64,000 nucleotides of DNA, taken from positions 1,252,501-1,316,500 of the forward strand of contig NZ_CP115165.1 of the NCBI RefSeq assembly GCF_028622095.1, written 5' to 3'. The stretch's first letter is position 1. Every line of letters starts with the position of its first letter. The position numbers were made by a program, and so were the translations under genes. The DNA is from Deinococcus aquaticus. Lineage in GTDB: Bacteria > Deinococcota > Deinococci > Deinococcales > Deinococcaceae. Under the pieces are notes generated by a model. The model made no database searches and had not been told where the DNA came from. It saw nothing but the letters and a program-made list of their open reading frames with translations. Shown one piece after another: positions 19,677 through 28,197 of the stretch.

Positions 19677-20582
19677 TCAGCGTTCCCCGGTCACCAGCGC
19701 GCGGCCCGCCAGATCATCCTCGGACGCCACGCGCGTCTGATTCGGCGTGGCCTCCGGAAACTCCGGATTCGCCTTCCGGTCCGGCACGCGCACCAGCGAC
19801 CGCGAATCCACCAGCACCGACTGCGGCTCCCGCAGCTTGAAGCGCGTCGTGCGCGCTGGCACCCCCATCGCAATCCCATGCGGCGGAATATCACTGCGCA
19901 GCAGCGCGTGCGTCGCTAGCATCGCGTCATCACTCACCACACTGCCCGCCAGGACCGTCGAATGGTACGTGATCCGCGCCCCACGCCCGATCACCGTGCG
20001 CCGCAACGTCACGTCCGGACCGTCCAGCACGCTGTGCGTATGACTGTACACATTCACGTAATCGCTGATACTCGCCCCGTCATGCAACTCGATCCCACCG
20101 ATGTCATCCAGCAGCACATGCCGGTGAACGACCACATCGTCCCCCACCTCCATGTTGTACCCCACGCTGAACTCCACGTTCTGCCAGCACTTGAAATCCC
20201 GCCCCACCCGCCGGAAAATCCGTTCCGCCAGCACCCGCCGCACCGGAATCCCCAGCACCGGATTCTGCCCAACCGGCGTCAGATCCAGATTCTTCCACAG
20301 CCACAGCAGCGGCTTGACCTGCCCGAACAACTCCGCGTCCGTCGCCATGTAGTACTCCGCCTCGAACGTCACGTTCCTCGCGTCCAGATTCAGAGCCGCC
20401 AGCGGAGCGTCCGCCAGCAGTGCCTCATAGGGCCGGCCGTACATCGCCTCGGACAGCACCTCACGCGCCAGCACGAACCGGTCCGTACCCGCATCCGACA
20501 GACGCGCCTCCAGATCCCGCAAGAACTCACCGTACGCCGACTGCGCGTCACGACCCACATCCACCGGCTTCAGCCAAGTCAC
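19677..20582 (-). CDS. Left-handed beta-helix acyltransferase
   Basis: A 301-residue protein whose C-terminal half is a hexapeptide-repeat acyltransferase (VGDDVVVHRHVLLDDIGG, DYVNVYSHTHSVLDGP, TVIGRGARITYHSTVLAGSVV, GIAMGVPARTTRFK). The N-terminal 130 residues (KPVDVGRDAQSAYGEFLRDLEAR and on) are not a family I recognise. The acceptor is unknown. The GTG start at 20582 lies 6 bases after a TACAGT -10. That -10 is one arm of a perfect CACTGTA-N5-TACAGTG palindrome, so the gene is probably repressed by a dimeric regulator. Confidence 0.82.
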   Translation of the reverse strand: MTWLKPVDVGRDAQSAYGEFLRDLEARLSDAGTDRFVLAREVLSEAMYGRPYEALLADAPLAALNLDARNVTFEAEYYMATDAELFGQVKPLLWLWKNLDLTPVGQNPVLGIPVRRVLAERIFRRVGRDFKCWQNVEFSVGYNMEVGDDVVVHRHVLLDDIGGIELHDGASISDYVNVYSHTHSVLDGPDVTLRRTVIGRGARITYHSTVLAGSVVSDDAMLATHALLRSDIPPHGIAMGVPARTTRFKLREPQSVLVDSRSLVRVPDRKANPEFPEATPNQTRVASEDDLAGRALVTGER

Positions 20583-20587
20583 CCCCA

Positions 20588-20606
20588 CACTGTAACGCCT
20601 ACAGTG
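20588..20606. promoter_or_regulatory. Palindromic operator over the acyltransferase -10
   Basis: CACTGTA (20588-20594) and TACAGTG (20600-20606) are perfect inverted repeats with 5 bases between. The first arm contains the TACAGT -10 of the acyltransferase gene. The pilin operon lies 200 bp away on the other side. Confidence 0.55.
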
Positions 20607-20803
20607 AAAAACAAAGTGGTGGCAGGTGTGCCGACTCTTTGCGTGTTTCGGTGCCCAGTCAGCAGTCTCGCCGCGCACAGGTGCTACACCCCTCCGCCTC
20701 ACAAAAAAGTCACAAACGGCGTCTGAATCGACAAAATACCCCCTATCAGGTGAGCCCCTGCCCTGGGGTGGTTTCTGCTCCTCACAAAGAACAGACTGCT
20801 GCT

Positions 20804-22882
20804 ATGAAGAAGTCTCACCGCACCGAGGGAGCCATGCTGATCGTGACCGTGTTGGTGGTCATGGTCATGATGGTCGTGATCCTGGCGATCACCTCTCAAC
20901 TGGCACTGTCCTCCCGGCGCACTTCCACCGCTCAGGAATCCTCTATTCGCGCCATGTACGCGGCGGAAGCGGGCCTGTCGCGCTCGCAGACGCAACTGAA
21001 CCTCGTCAACAGCCTCCTGCAACCCAACTCCATGGTCATTCCCTCATCTGGCTTATCGGCCGTCACAACCACCCAAATGCAAACAGACATCCTGAACCTG
21101 TGCGGCCTAACCGCCCTGCCCACTGCCACCACCCTGTGTAGCGGCACCAGTTCACAGGGCGTGCTTGGCACACTGTCGACCAGCGACCTCGGAACAGGAA
21201 ACCGCCTGGATTTCTTCGCAAAATACATTCCTGTGTCCTCGTTTACGTCGGGGGCGTACACCCTGACTGGAGACAGCCGTGCTTTCTGGGCACAGCTGTT
21301 CAGCGAGAACGGCGTTGAGCTGAAGGGCGGCAAGAACAACGCTGAATACTCCAGCCGCATCCAGCTGGTCCTGAACTCCGTGCAGAAAACCGCAACAGAC
21401 ACCTTCGTCCTGACCCTCTCGGTACCCTCCGTCTCTGCCGCGGGTACTCCTGACAGCAGTTCAACCCGCAATCTCGTCGTGGGTAGCCAGAACAGGACGT
21501 ACACACTGAATGTTGGGCGTGGTTCGTTCGCCAAGTATGCCCTGCTGACCAACCGGCATTACTCCAGCAAAGGCGCTGAAGACGAGTGCGCTTTGAAACC
21601 CAGTGACTGCTCCCGCATCACATTCACCAGCAACACCCTGTTCTCCGGTCCTGTGCACACCAACTCCAACTTCAACTTCCAGGGCACACCGTACTTTGGC
21701 GGGGAAGTCACTTCTGCTGGCTGCCCTGGCGGTGCCATCAAGACCAACAGTAGTGGCGACGACTACTGCTCGGTAACCGCGAAACCCGGCGCCTACTTCT
21801 ACAGCACGACCTGGAAGGACAAGAGTGCGATGTCCCCGAATGATCAGGCTCCGATCGTCTCCACCACCAGCGGGAACTCCGACCCCCGGTTCCAGGGTGG
21901 AGTGTCGTGGAACAAGAATTTCATCCCGCTGCCCAAGAACGCCAACAACCAGGCGCTGCAGGCTAAGTCGGGCGGTGTGTTCATCAACGGCACGGCCTCC
22001 AACCTGACCCTTCAGGCCTCGAATATCACCTTAGGCACAACCAGCACTCCGGTGCAGCGCATCTCGTACACCCTGAGCGGCAATACCGTCAATCTGGCCA
22101 CTGACGCTGACCAGAACGTGTACCTGCTGAATACCACGACCAACGTGTGGTCTAAAGCCACCCAGGACCCCATCACGGGCACCTGGATTCCGGGCGGCGC
22201 AGGAACGAAATTCACGGGCGTCATCTACGCGAAGGACGGAGTGACTAACCTCAACGGTCCTGCGCGGACCGACGCCAACAACCCCGCCACTGCTCCCGCC
22301 GCTATTGCTTCCTTCGCACAGATGACCCTGGCCTCCACCGGCGATATCGCCATCACCAGCGACCTCAAGTACGCAGATCCTCCCTGTAGCGGCAGTAACT
22401 CGGTGACGAACGGCGTGTTCAATGCTGCTACCTGCACCAACAAGAACGCCAAGAACATTCTGGGCATCTATTCCTCCGGTGGGGACGTCGATCTGGTCAG
22501 CCCGAAATGTGCAGTAACGAACGCCGACGGCGCCTGCACCACCGCCGGAACCCGCCCGGGCATGCCCAAGAACGTCAACATCCACGCCGTTCTGATGGCC
22601 AGTCAGGGCAAAGTCAAGGTTGATGGGTACGATGGCGGTGCCGCAGACGGTAGTCTGGGACAGGTGAACCTGATGGGCGGCATCATCGAGAACTACTACG
22701 GCGCGTTCGGTCTGACGAGCGGCAAGGGTTACGGTCGTAACTTCGTCTACGATCAGCGCACCAACGAGGGTGTCACCCCTCCCTTCTTCCCCACACAGCA
22801 GGAATGGTCCGCCGGTCTGACGACCCCCATCAAGCTGCAGCAGAACGGCAATCAGGTTCAGACTGCAAAGGATGGAACCTGA
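20804..22882 (+). CDS. Large pilin-associated protein, PilX/ComZ-like
   Basis: A 692-residue protein with a short basic N-terminus and a long hydrophobic helix (about residues 10-38, AMLIVTVLVVMVMMVVILAITSQLALSSRR) followed by MYAAEAG. That is the PilX-like pattern without a classical G-F prepilin site. The rest is secreted, Ser/Thr/Asn-rich and has several Cys. Position and size recall Thermus ComZ, a DNA-binding minor pilin, or DUF4900-type proteins; this is inference. The ATG lies 6 bases after CAGACT. GC is visibly lower than in neighbours. It starts a four-gene operon. Confidence 0.75.
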   Translation: MKKSHRTEGAMLIVTVLVVMVMMVVILAITSQLALSSRRTSTAQESSIRAMYAAEAGLSRSQTQLNLVNSLLQPNSMVIPSSGLSAVTTTQMQTDILNLCGLTALPTATTLCSGTSSQGVLGTLSTSDLGTGNRLDFFAKYIPVSSFTSGAYTLTGDSRAFWAQLFSENGVELKGGKNNAEYSSRIQLVLNSVQKTATDTFVLTLSVPSVSAAGTPDSSSTRNLVVGSQNRTYTLNVGRGSFAKYALLTNRHYSSKGAEDECALKPSDCSRITFTSNTLFSGPVHTNSNFNFQGTPYFGGEVTSAGCPGGAIKTNSSGDDYCSVTAKPGAYFYSTTWKDKSAMSPNDQAPIVSTTSGNSDPRFQGGVSWNKNFIPLPKNANNQALQAKSGGVFINGTASNLTLQASNITLGTTSTPVQRISYTLSGNTVNLATDADQNVYLLNTTTNVWSKATQDPITGTWIPGGAGTKFTGVIYAKDGVTNLNGPARTDANNPATAPAAIASFAQMTLASTGDIAITSDLKYADPPCSGSNSVTNGVFNAATCTNKNAKNILGIYSSGGDVDLVSPKCAVTNADGACTTAGTRPGMPKNVNIHAVLMASQGKVKVDGYDGGAADGSLGQVNLMGGIIENYYGAFGLTSGKGYGRNFVYDQRTNEGVTPPFFPTQQEWSAGLTTPIKLQQNGNQVQTAKDGT

Positions 22883-23369
22883 GGTGACCGCGTTTCCCTC
22901 ACGAAACCGGCGCACCCAGGGGTTCTCCCTTATCGAGCTTCTCATGGTGATGGCGATCGTTGGGATTCTCTCTGCTGTCCTGTTCGTCAGCAGCGCCCGT
23001 GGCGTTCGGCAGCAGCAGTTGCGGGAGGCCGGAACCCAGCTGCTGGCGGATTTAAACAGGACTCGCACCCAGGCCACGCAAAGCTCTACCGCCACTAGTG
23101 TGACGCTGACCAGTGCCGCAGCCTCGTCGCCTAAGGCAACATACGTGACCGTCTGGTCGCCGGGCGGGAGTGTCACACGTACCTTGCCGAACAACGTGCT
23201 GGTCGCCCCGGTGGCCACCTACGCAAATACCATCACCTACACGGCTCCCTACGCGGAGAGCAGCGTGCCGGGCGGAGCCGTCTGGGTCCTGAGCAACTCA
23301 GCCGGTGAACTGCTCTACATGAAACTCCTGGGAACCACAGGAAAGGGGACTTTCAGTGCGCAACCCTGA
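22872..23369 (+). CDS. Type IV pilin-like protein, GspH/FimT type
   Basis: A 165-residue prepilin. The leader ends at QG^FSLIELLMVMAIVGILSAVLFV, with the canonical Gly cleavage site, Phe+1 and Glu+5. The remainder is a small beta-rich minor pilin resembling GspH/FimT. It overlaps the end of the upstream gene by 11 bases. The start may be ATG 22872 or GTG 22884, the latter directly after GAG. It probably belongs to a pilus-priming complex with the genes on either side. Confidence 0.85.
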   Translation: MEPEVTAFPSRNRRTQGFSLIELLMVMAIVGILSAVLFVSSARGVRQQQLREAGTQLLADLNRTRTQATQSSTATSVTLTSAAASSPKATYVTVWSPGGSVTRTLPNNVLVAPVATYANTITYTAPYAESSVPGGAVWVLSNSAGELLYMKLLGTTGKGTFSAQP

Positions 23370-23814
23370 TTCAGATCACCGGTACACCCAGCAGGGTTTC
23401 ACCATCGTCGAAGTCTTGGTAGCAGTCATGCTGCTGCTTGTCATCGTGACTGCCGTCCTAGCGCCGCTGACCGGACTCTTCGGGCTGTCACGGCAATCAA
23501 CTCAGCAGGTGGCCGCAACCAACCTCGCGCAGGCGGCCATAGAACAGGTTAAAGGCGAATGGCAAGACAGCCCCAAGTACCAGATGAATTGCGTATCCCT
23601 GACCAGTTTTCCTGCGGGTGTGCAGGTCCGGGCACAGGGTATGGACTCTAATTTCAACAAAGTTGGCAGTGAAACGGACGTTCAGGCGACTGGTACCGCC
23701 TGCGGTGTCAGTCCGGCCCTGCCGGATACCAGCCCGACCAACCGGACCGTGACAGCGTCAGCCACGAGTGCAGGCAAAACAGTCAGTTTCTCCACGGAGA
23801 TTGCCCACCCATGA
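23356..23814 (+). CDS. Type IV minor pilin, PilV type
   Basis: A 152-residue prepilin with leader MRNPDSDHRYTQQG^FTIVEVLVAVMLLLVIVTAVLAPL: Gly-1, Phe+1, Glu+5, then the hydrophobic helix. Two Cys residues (about 81 and 116) could form the disulfide of the head domain. The GTG start overlaps the previous gene by 14 bases and follows AAAGGGG. Position second of three prepilins matches PilV/GspI-like subunits. Confidence 0.85.
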   Translation: MRNPDSDHRYTQQGFTIVEVLVAVMLLLVIVTAVLAPLTGLFGLSRQSTQQVAATNLAQAAIEQVKGEWQDSPKYQMNCVSLTSFPAGVQVRAQGMDSNFNKVGSETDVQATGTACGVSPALPDTSPTNRTVTASATSAGKTVSFSTEIAHP

Positions 23815-24635
23815 GGACTGATCTTGCAATGATCCGGCAGGCCGGCTTCACGCTGGTAGAACTGTTGATCGGCATGGCCCTGATGAGCGTGGTCCTGCTG
23901 GCAGTCTTCAACGTGAATCTGTCCTCTACGCGGGCGTCCATGTCATTGCAGACGCGCAATGACCTCCTGCCGGAAACGCAGATCGCGCAGACATACCTGC
24001 TCTCCAAACTCCGTGAGGCAGCGTACGTGTACCCCACCGCAACAGCGTTTGATCTGGGAACAGATCCCACTGTGCGGAATCCCCGTACCGGTTCTGGCAT
24101 CTGGTCTGTGGGTACAGATGCGTTTGTCGCCGTAGTCCTACCGCCCAGAAGCGGGACGCCGAATTGCGCTGTCACTGCTCCAGCCGTGCCGGACACAGCC
24201 AACTGCTATACCCTGCACGCTTACTACCCGGTCTTGCGCTCGGCCCTGACCGGCAGCACCACCCTGAGCAGTGGCCGTCGACCGTCGACTGAGCCGCTGA
24301 ACGACTCAGCCTGGGTATTGATGGAATACCGCCGCTCGTTCGGCAAACTGACCGGCACCGTGTTCCCAGTCCCAGCGGCCAACACCACGCAGGGCGCGAT
24401 GGTGATGGATTACCTGCTGCCGGTCACCCTTCCGCAGGTGAGCAGCATTCCAGACCGCCTGTTCAGTCTGGCGGGAGATGCAGGCATTCAACAGGTCGGC
24501 AGGACCGCTATCACCGTGAATCTGGCTGCCCAGCGTCAGGTGGGTGGCAGTCCAAGCGTGCGTGTTCCCGGCAGTGGTCGCTCCACGGTCACAGTGTTCC
24601 CCAGAAACGTCGGTAAGGGCATCGGCCTGAACTGA
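23811..24635 (+). CDS. Type IV minor pilin, PilW type
   Basis: A 274-residue prepilin with RQAG^FTLVELLIGMALMSVVLLAVFNVNLS (Gly-1, Phe+1, Glu+5). Its length fits PilW/GspJ subunits. The ATG overlaps the stop of the previous gene (ATGA). It closes the four-gene minor-pilin operon. The motors pilB and pilT are encoded at 33.6-37.6 kb, so this cluster likely serves DNA uptake or twitching. Confidence 0.85.
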   Translation: MRTDLAMIRQAGFTLVELLIGMALMSVVLLAVFNVNLSSTRASMSLQTRNDLLPETQIAQTYLLSKLREAAYVYPTATAFDLGTDPTVRNPRTGSGIWSVGTDAFVAVVLPPRSGTPNCAVTAPAVPDTANCYTLHAYYPVLRSALTGSTTLSSGRRPSTEPLNDSAWVLMEYRRSFGKLTGTVFPVPAANTTQGAMVMDYLLPVTLPQVSSIPDRLFSLAGDAGIQQVGRTAITVNLAAQRQVGGSPSVRVPGSGRSTVTVFPRNVGKGIGLN

Positions 24636-24754
24636 ACGGCAGGCGTTCTCACTCTGACTGGTGGCTGGTGCGGACTGCATCAGTCACTAGCTTCGCGTTA
24701 CACCCGATAGGGGTGGCGGTAGGTTTGCTGAAGGTGTGGTCAGGTGGGGGCGGG

Positions 24755-24760
24755 TAGGCT
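24755..24760 (+). promoter_or_regulatory. Leaderless-type -10 (TAGGCT)
   Basis: TAGGCT ends exactly 7 bases before the ATG at 24768 and sets the start of the dynamin-like gene. Confidence 0.65.
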
Positions 24761-24767
24761 GTCTGAC

Positions 24768-26495
24768 ATGTTGGTGTCGAGTCGGGTGCAGGATCTGCTG
24801 GGGCGTGAGCGGGCGCTGCTGGGTGACGTGCTGGGGTTGCTGGTGGGGCAGGGCGCGCCGCCGGACGTGGTGGAGGGGGCGCGGGTGGCGGTGCGGGCGC
24901 TGGATGAGGCGTTCCTGCTGGTGGTGGTCGGGGAGTTCAATGCGGGGAAGAGCTCGTTCGTGAATGCGCTGCTGGGCGCGTCGGTGCTGCCGGAGGGGGT
25001 GACGCCGACCACGGACCGGATTTACGTGCTGGTGAACGGTGAGGTGCCGGGGCAGATGGAGGCGACCCGTGATCCCTTCGTGAGTCGTCTGACGTACCCG
25101 CTGCCGAGTCTGGAGGGGGTGGCGCTGGTGGATACGCCGGGCACGAACGCGATTGTCCGGCAGCATCAGGCGCTGACGGAGGGGTTCCTGCCGCGCGCGG
25201 ATCTGGTGTTGTTTCTGACGTCGGCGGACCGGCCGTTCACGGAGTCCGAGCGGCAGTTCCTGTCGCTGGCGGCGCGCTGGGGCCGGAGTGTGATCATGGT
25301 GGTGAACAAGGCGGATCTGCTGGAGACGCCGGAGCAGAAGGCGCAGGTGCGGGAGTTCGTGGAGGCGGGCGCGCGGGGCGTGCTGGGCCTGACGCCGCCG
25401 GTGCTGCTGATCAGCGCGCGGGCTGAGCAGCGGGGCGGGGACGTGGGTTTTCACGCGCTTCGTGAGGTGCTGCGGATGCGGCTGTCCGAGGTGGAACGCA
25501 CGCGCCTGAAGTTGCTGAGTCCGCTGGGGACGGTGTCGGAATTGCTGGCGGGGGAGGAGGCACGGGGCGTGGCGTCCCGGCAGACGCTGGCGGAGGACCT
25601 GGGTGTGCTGCGGGAGCTGGAGGCGCGGCAACTGGCGCACCAGGAGAGCACGCTGGGAGAACTGGATGGGCAGCTGAACCGCGTGAACCGCCTGCTGAGC
25701 GAGTTCGAGGTGCGCGCCGACCGGTTTATTGACGAGAAGTTGCGGTTCGGGAACCTGCGGGGCCTGCTGAACGGGCGGGAACTGGAGGAGGCGTTCCGGC
25801 GGGAGGCGGTGGCGGAGTTGCCGGACGCGATCGACCGGCAGTTCGGGACGATGATCGACCGGTTCGTGGAGGTGAACCTGGGCTTCTGGGAGGACGTGCA
25901 GGTGTTCCTGGCACGGCGGCAGCCGGAGTCGGCGGTGGCCAGAACGCGCTTCAGTTACGACCGGGCGGCGCTGCTGGAGGGTATTGCGGGCAGCGCGCAG
26001 CAGCACCTGCAGGCGACCACGCAGACGGAACTGGCGCGGCAACTGTCGCGGGACGCTGAGGACGCCATGAAGGGCGCGGTGGGTGGTCTGGCAGGTGGCC
26101 TGGGAATCGGGGCGGGTCTGGGCGCGCTGATCGGGGCGTCCGCGCTGGATTTCACGGGCGGGATTCTGGCGGGCCTGACGCTGGGCAGCCTGGGTCTGTT
26201 CGTCCTGCCGAACAAGAGGTTGCAGGCGCACCGGCAGCTCCGTGAGAAGGTCGCGGCGCTGCGTGAGGCCCTCGAGCGGATCGTGCGCAGTGAGTACGGG
26301 CGCGAGCAGGAGCGGGCCGATACGCGCCTGCGGGACGCGGTGCGGCCGTTCACGCAGTTCACGGCGCAGGAGCAGACGCGCCTGAATGAAGCCGAGCGGA
26401 AACTCACGGCGCTGCAGGCGGAACTCGACGGTCTGCGGACCGAGGTGGGCGCGCTGTCCGCCCCGCCGCTGCCATCAGGAGGCGCGACCGGCTGA
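24768..26495 (+). CDS. Bacterial dynamin-like GTPase
   Basis: A 575-residue large GTPase. The P-loop is GEFNAGKSSFVNALLG (about 55-70), followed by a switch Thr in TPTTDRIY, LVDTPGTN (about 122) and VVNKADLL (about 180). A long helical stalk follows, then a Gly-rich hydrophobic hairpin (about 440-485) that probably inserts in membrane, and a C-terminal coiled coil. Bacterial dynamins remodel or repair membrane. Many come as adjacent pairs, but here there is only one. A terminator within repeat copy B follows. Confidence 0.88.
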   Translation: MLVSSRVQDLLGRERALLGDVLGLLVGQGAPPDVVEGARVAVRALDEAFLLVVVGEFNAGKSSFVNALLGASVLPEGVTPTTDRIYVLVNGEVPGQMEATRDPFVSRLTYPLPSLEGVALVDTPGTNAIVRQHQALTEGFLPRADLVLFLTSADRPFTESERQFLSLAARWGRSVIMVVNKADLLETPEQKAQVREFVEAGARGVLGLTPPVLLISARAEQRGGDVGFHALREVLRMRLSEVERTRLKLLSPLGTVSELLAGEEARGVASRQTLAEDLGVLRELEARQLAHQESTLGELDGQLNRVNRLLSEFEVRADRFIDEKLRFGNLRGLLNGRELEEAFRREAVAELPDAIDRQFGTMIDRFVEVNLGFWEDVQVFLARRQPESAVARTRFSYDRAALLEGIAGSAQQHLQATTQTELARQLSRDAEDAMKGAVGGLAGGLGIGAGLGALIGASALDFTGGILAGLTLGSLGLFVLPNKRLQAHRQLREKVAALREALERIVRSEYGREQERADTRLRDAVRPFTQFTAQEQTRLNEAERKLTALQAELDGLRTEVGALSAPPLPSGGATG

Positions 26496-26505
26496 CATTC
26501 TGGGT

Positions 26506-26588
26506 CATGCGGGTGCCGGGCGTGGAGTTGCCAGCCCGGCACCCGTTTTTCTCCTGCTCGCGTCCGCTCGGATTGAATGGCTTGCACC
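26506..26588 (+). repeat. Dispersed repeat, copy B (short), acting as terminator
   Basis: A 12-bp perfect stem (26510-26521 and 26534-26545) with loop GTGGAGTTGCCA and TTTTT at 26546-26550 forms a strong intrinsic terminator for the dynamin-like gene. It is continuous with CTCCTGCTCGCGTCCGCTCG and GATTGAATGGCTTGC, the shared core of the dispersed repeat. Hairpin 2 is truncated. Confidence 0.7.
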
Positions 26589-26593
26589 TGGGG

Positions 26594-27328
26594 TCAGGGC
26601 AGCGCTTCGGCCTCGCGGACAATCTGCAGGACGCGTTCGCGGATGCTGCGTTCCTCGCGCAGGTAGCGTCCGGCGCTCATCTGCACGCCGATGGCCGCCA
26701 CGACCGTGTCGCCGGGGTGACCGTCGGGCAGGCCGCTGTGCAGCGCGTGGTACGGCACGCCCAGGGTGCACTGCCCGGGAATCCACTCCTCGATGGAGTA
26801 CGCGTACCCGAGGCGGCGGACCTTGGCGACCTCGGTTTTCCATTCGTCCAGTGAGGTGATGGAACTGGGCGTGCACGCCTCGAAACTGCGGGGTGTGATG
26901 TCGGCGTGCGCGTAGAGGATCTTGCCGCTGGCGGTGGCGGTGGCGGGCAGGTACACGTCGAGCGGCAGGTCGATGTCGGCGTCCGGGTGGCGTTCGCGGA
27001 TGGTCGCGACGACCTCCTCGCCTTCCAGGATGCACAGGAACGCCACGGCGCGCACCTCCAGGGCCAGCCGGGTGATCAGGGAGCGGGCCTCGGGGAACCA
27101 GGGGAGCGAGGCGGTGAGCTGCGCGCCCATCTCGGCGAGGTGCCAGGACAGGCGGTACTTGCCGGCGGGAGTGCGGCGCAGGAAGCCCGCCTCGGTCAGG
27201 CCGGCGAGGTAGGCGTGTGCGGTGGCGCGGGGCACGCTGAGGTGGGAGGCCAGCGCCCGGACGCCCCATTCGGGTTGTTCGGCGCTAAAAGCTCCCAGAA
27301 TGTTGGCCGCTTTCTGGAGTGAGAGCAC
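26594..27328 (-). CDS. IclR-family transcriptional regulator
   Basis: A 244-residue IclR-type regulator. The N-terminal winged helix is LQKAANILGAFSAEQPEWGVRALASHLSVPRATAHAYLAGL. The C-terminal effector domain is typical (LPATATASGKILYAH, GYAYSIEEWIPGQCTLGVPY, VVAAIGVQMSAGR). The ligand is unknown and no catabolic gene is adjacent. The GTG start is 6 bases after a TAGGCT -10 (27335-27340). A TGTATACA palindrome covers the -35 position and is a good autoregulatory operator. Confidence 0.88.
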   Translation of the reverse strand: MLSLQKAANILGAFSAEQPEWGVRALASHLSVPRATAHAYLAGLTEAGFLRRTPAGKYRLSWHLAEMGAQLTASLPWFPEARSLITRLALEVRAVAFLCILEGEEVVATIRERHPDADIDLPLDVYLPATATASGKILYAHADITPRSFEACTPSSITSLDEWKTEVAKVRRLGYAYSIEEWIPGQCTLGVPYHALHSGLPDGHPGDTVVAAIGVQMSAGRYLREERSIRERVLQIVREAEALP

Positions 27329-27357
27329 ACGTCCAGCCTACAGGGACGACGGCGGAT

Positions 27358-27365
27358 TGTATACA
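27358..27365. promoter_or_regulatory. TGTATACA palindrome at the iclR -35
   Basis: A perfect 8-bp palindrome within ATTGTATACATC. Its minus-strand TATACA is exactly 17 bases upstream of the TAGGCT -10, so it overlaps the -35 region of the regulator gene. Confidence 0.45.
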
Positions 27366-27500
27366 TCTTTTTTCTCGTTTCCTGCCCTCATTTGACCGGG
27401 TTCAGCAATCCACATCCAGAGGCGCCGCCACCCGCAGGGAAGAGGTCGGAACCACCGTTGCGCACGGTCAAAAAGGACTGCTGATCAGTCCGGGTCGGTC

Positions 27501-27629
27501 CACGCCCGGAGGGGCGTTTCTCTCCTGCTCGCTCTGCGGCGCAGCTCTACGAGTCCGCTCGGGTTGAAAGCTTTTGCAGACCTTTCAACCGGCGTCCGTA
27601 TCAAACGAAGCAGACGGACTCCGCATCAC
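27501..27629 (+). repeat. Dispersed repeat, copy C (rearranged)
   Basis: Most of the 366-base gap between the IclR gene and the cytochrome gene is this copy. It has the CTCCTGCTCGC core interrupted by about 20 bases (TCTGCGGCGCAGCTCTACG), then TCCGCTCGG, and hairpin 2 as GGTTGAAAG...CTTTCAACC (27562-27590). The two outer end motifs, GTCCGTATCA and ACGAAGCAGACGGACTCCGC, are brought together. The flanking 27341-27500 holds only the TGTATACA palindrome and T-rich DNA. Confidence 0.7.
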
Positions 27630-27681
27630 GCCCAACCCTGCCCGCCAGGCGCGGTCAGCTGTGGCCCGCATGGGCGCACGC

Positions 27682-27687
27682 TACAGT
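27682..27687 (+). promoter_or_regulatory. Leaderless-type -10 (TACAGT)
   Basis: TACAGT ends 7 bases before the GTG at 27695 and sets the start of the cytochrome gene. Confidence 0.6.
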
Positions 27688-27694
27688 GCCCCGT

Positions 27695-28168
27695 GTGCCC
27701 GCCCGACCCACCCCCACGCCCCGACCTGCGCGCCTGAACCGCATCCTGCTGCCGGGGCTGCTGGCACTCGGCCTCGCTGCCCTGCCGGTCGTGGCGGCCC
27801 CGGCCTCCGCCCCGGTCAGCACCTCACCAGTCAGCGCCGCCCAGGTGCAGGCCGCGCGCGGCGAGACGGTGTACGTCCTGGCCTGCGCCATGTGTCACGG
27901 CGACCGCCTGGAGGGCCTCAGCGGTCCCGGTCTGCGCGACGAGAGCTTCGAGGCGGGCTTCGCGGACCTGCCGCCCCTGGGCCTGCACGACCTGATCCGC
28001 GACACCATGCCCCAGGACCAGCGCGGCACCCTGAGTCCGCAGGAGGTGCTGGACGTCACCGCCTACCTGCTCGGCGAGAACGGCCACGTGCTCCCGGACA
28101 CCGGCCTGAACGCCGGGAACCTCTCCGGGCTGCTGCCGCACCGGCAGGACACGCCGCCCTCTCCCTGA
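27695..28168 (+). CDS. Secreted mono-heme c-type cytochrome
   Basis: A 157-residue protein with an N-terminal signal peptide or anchor (basic PRPARLNR, then LLPGLLALGLAALPVVAAPASA) and one heme-binding CAMCH motif in VYVLACAMCHGDRLEG. The likely axial Met is in RDTMPQDQRGTL, with the usual cytochrome c end VLDVTAYLLGENG. It would act outside the membrane as an electron carrier. No oxidase or dehydrogenase gene is adjacent. GTG 27695 is preferred over the GTG nine bases upstream, which lies inside the -10. Confidence 0.85.
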   Translation: MPARPTPTPRPARLNRILLPGLLALGLAALPVVAAPASAPVSTSPVSAAQVQAARGETVYVLACAMCHGDRLEGLSGPGLRDESFEAGFADLPPLGLHDLIRDTMPQDQRGTLSPQEVLDVTAYLLGENGHVLPDTGLNAGNLSGLLPHRQDTPPSP

Positions 28169-28197
28169 ACCGGAGCGGCCCCAGTCTGGCATCCGGT

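Noticed and set aside
20607..20803. c-di-GMP (GEMM) riboswitch before the pilin operon
   Set aside because: GEMM RNAs often precede pilin genes, and a partial ACGCAAAG-like string occurs on the other strand, but the paired regions and second conserved segment are missing.
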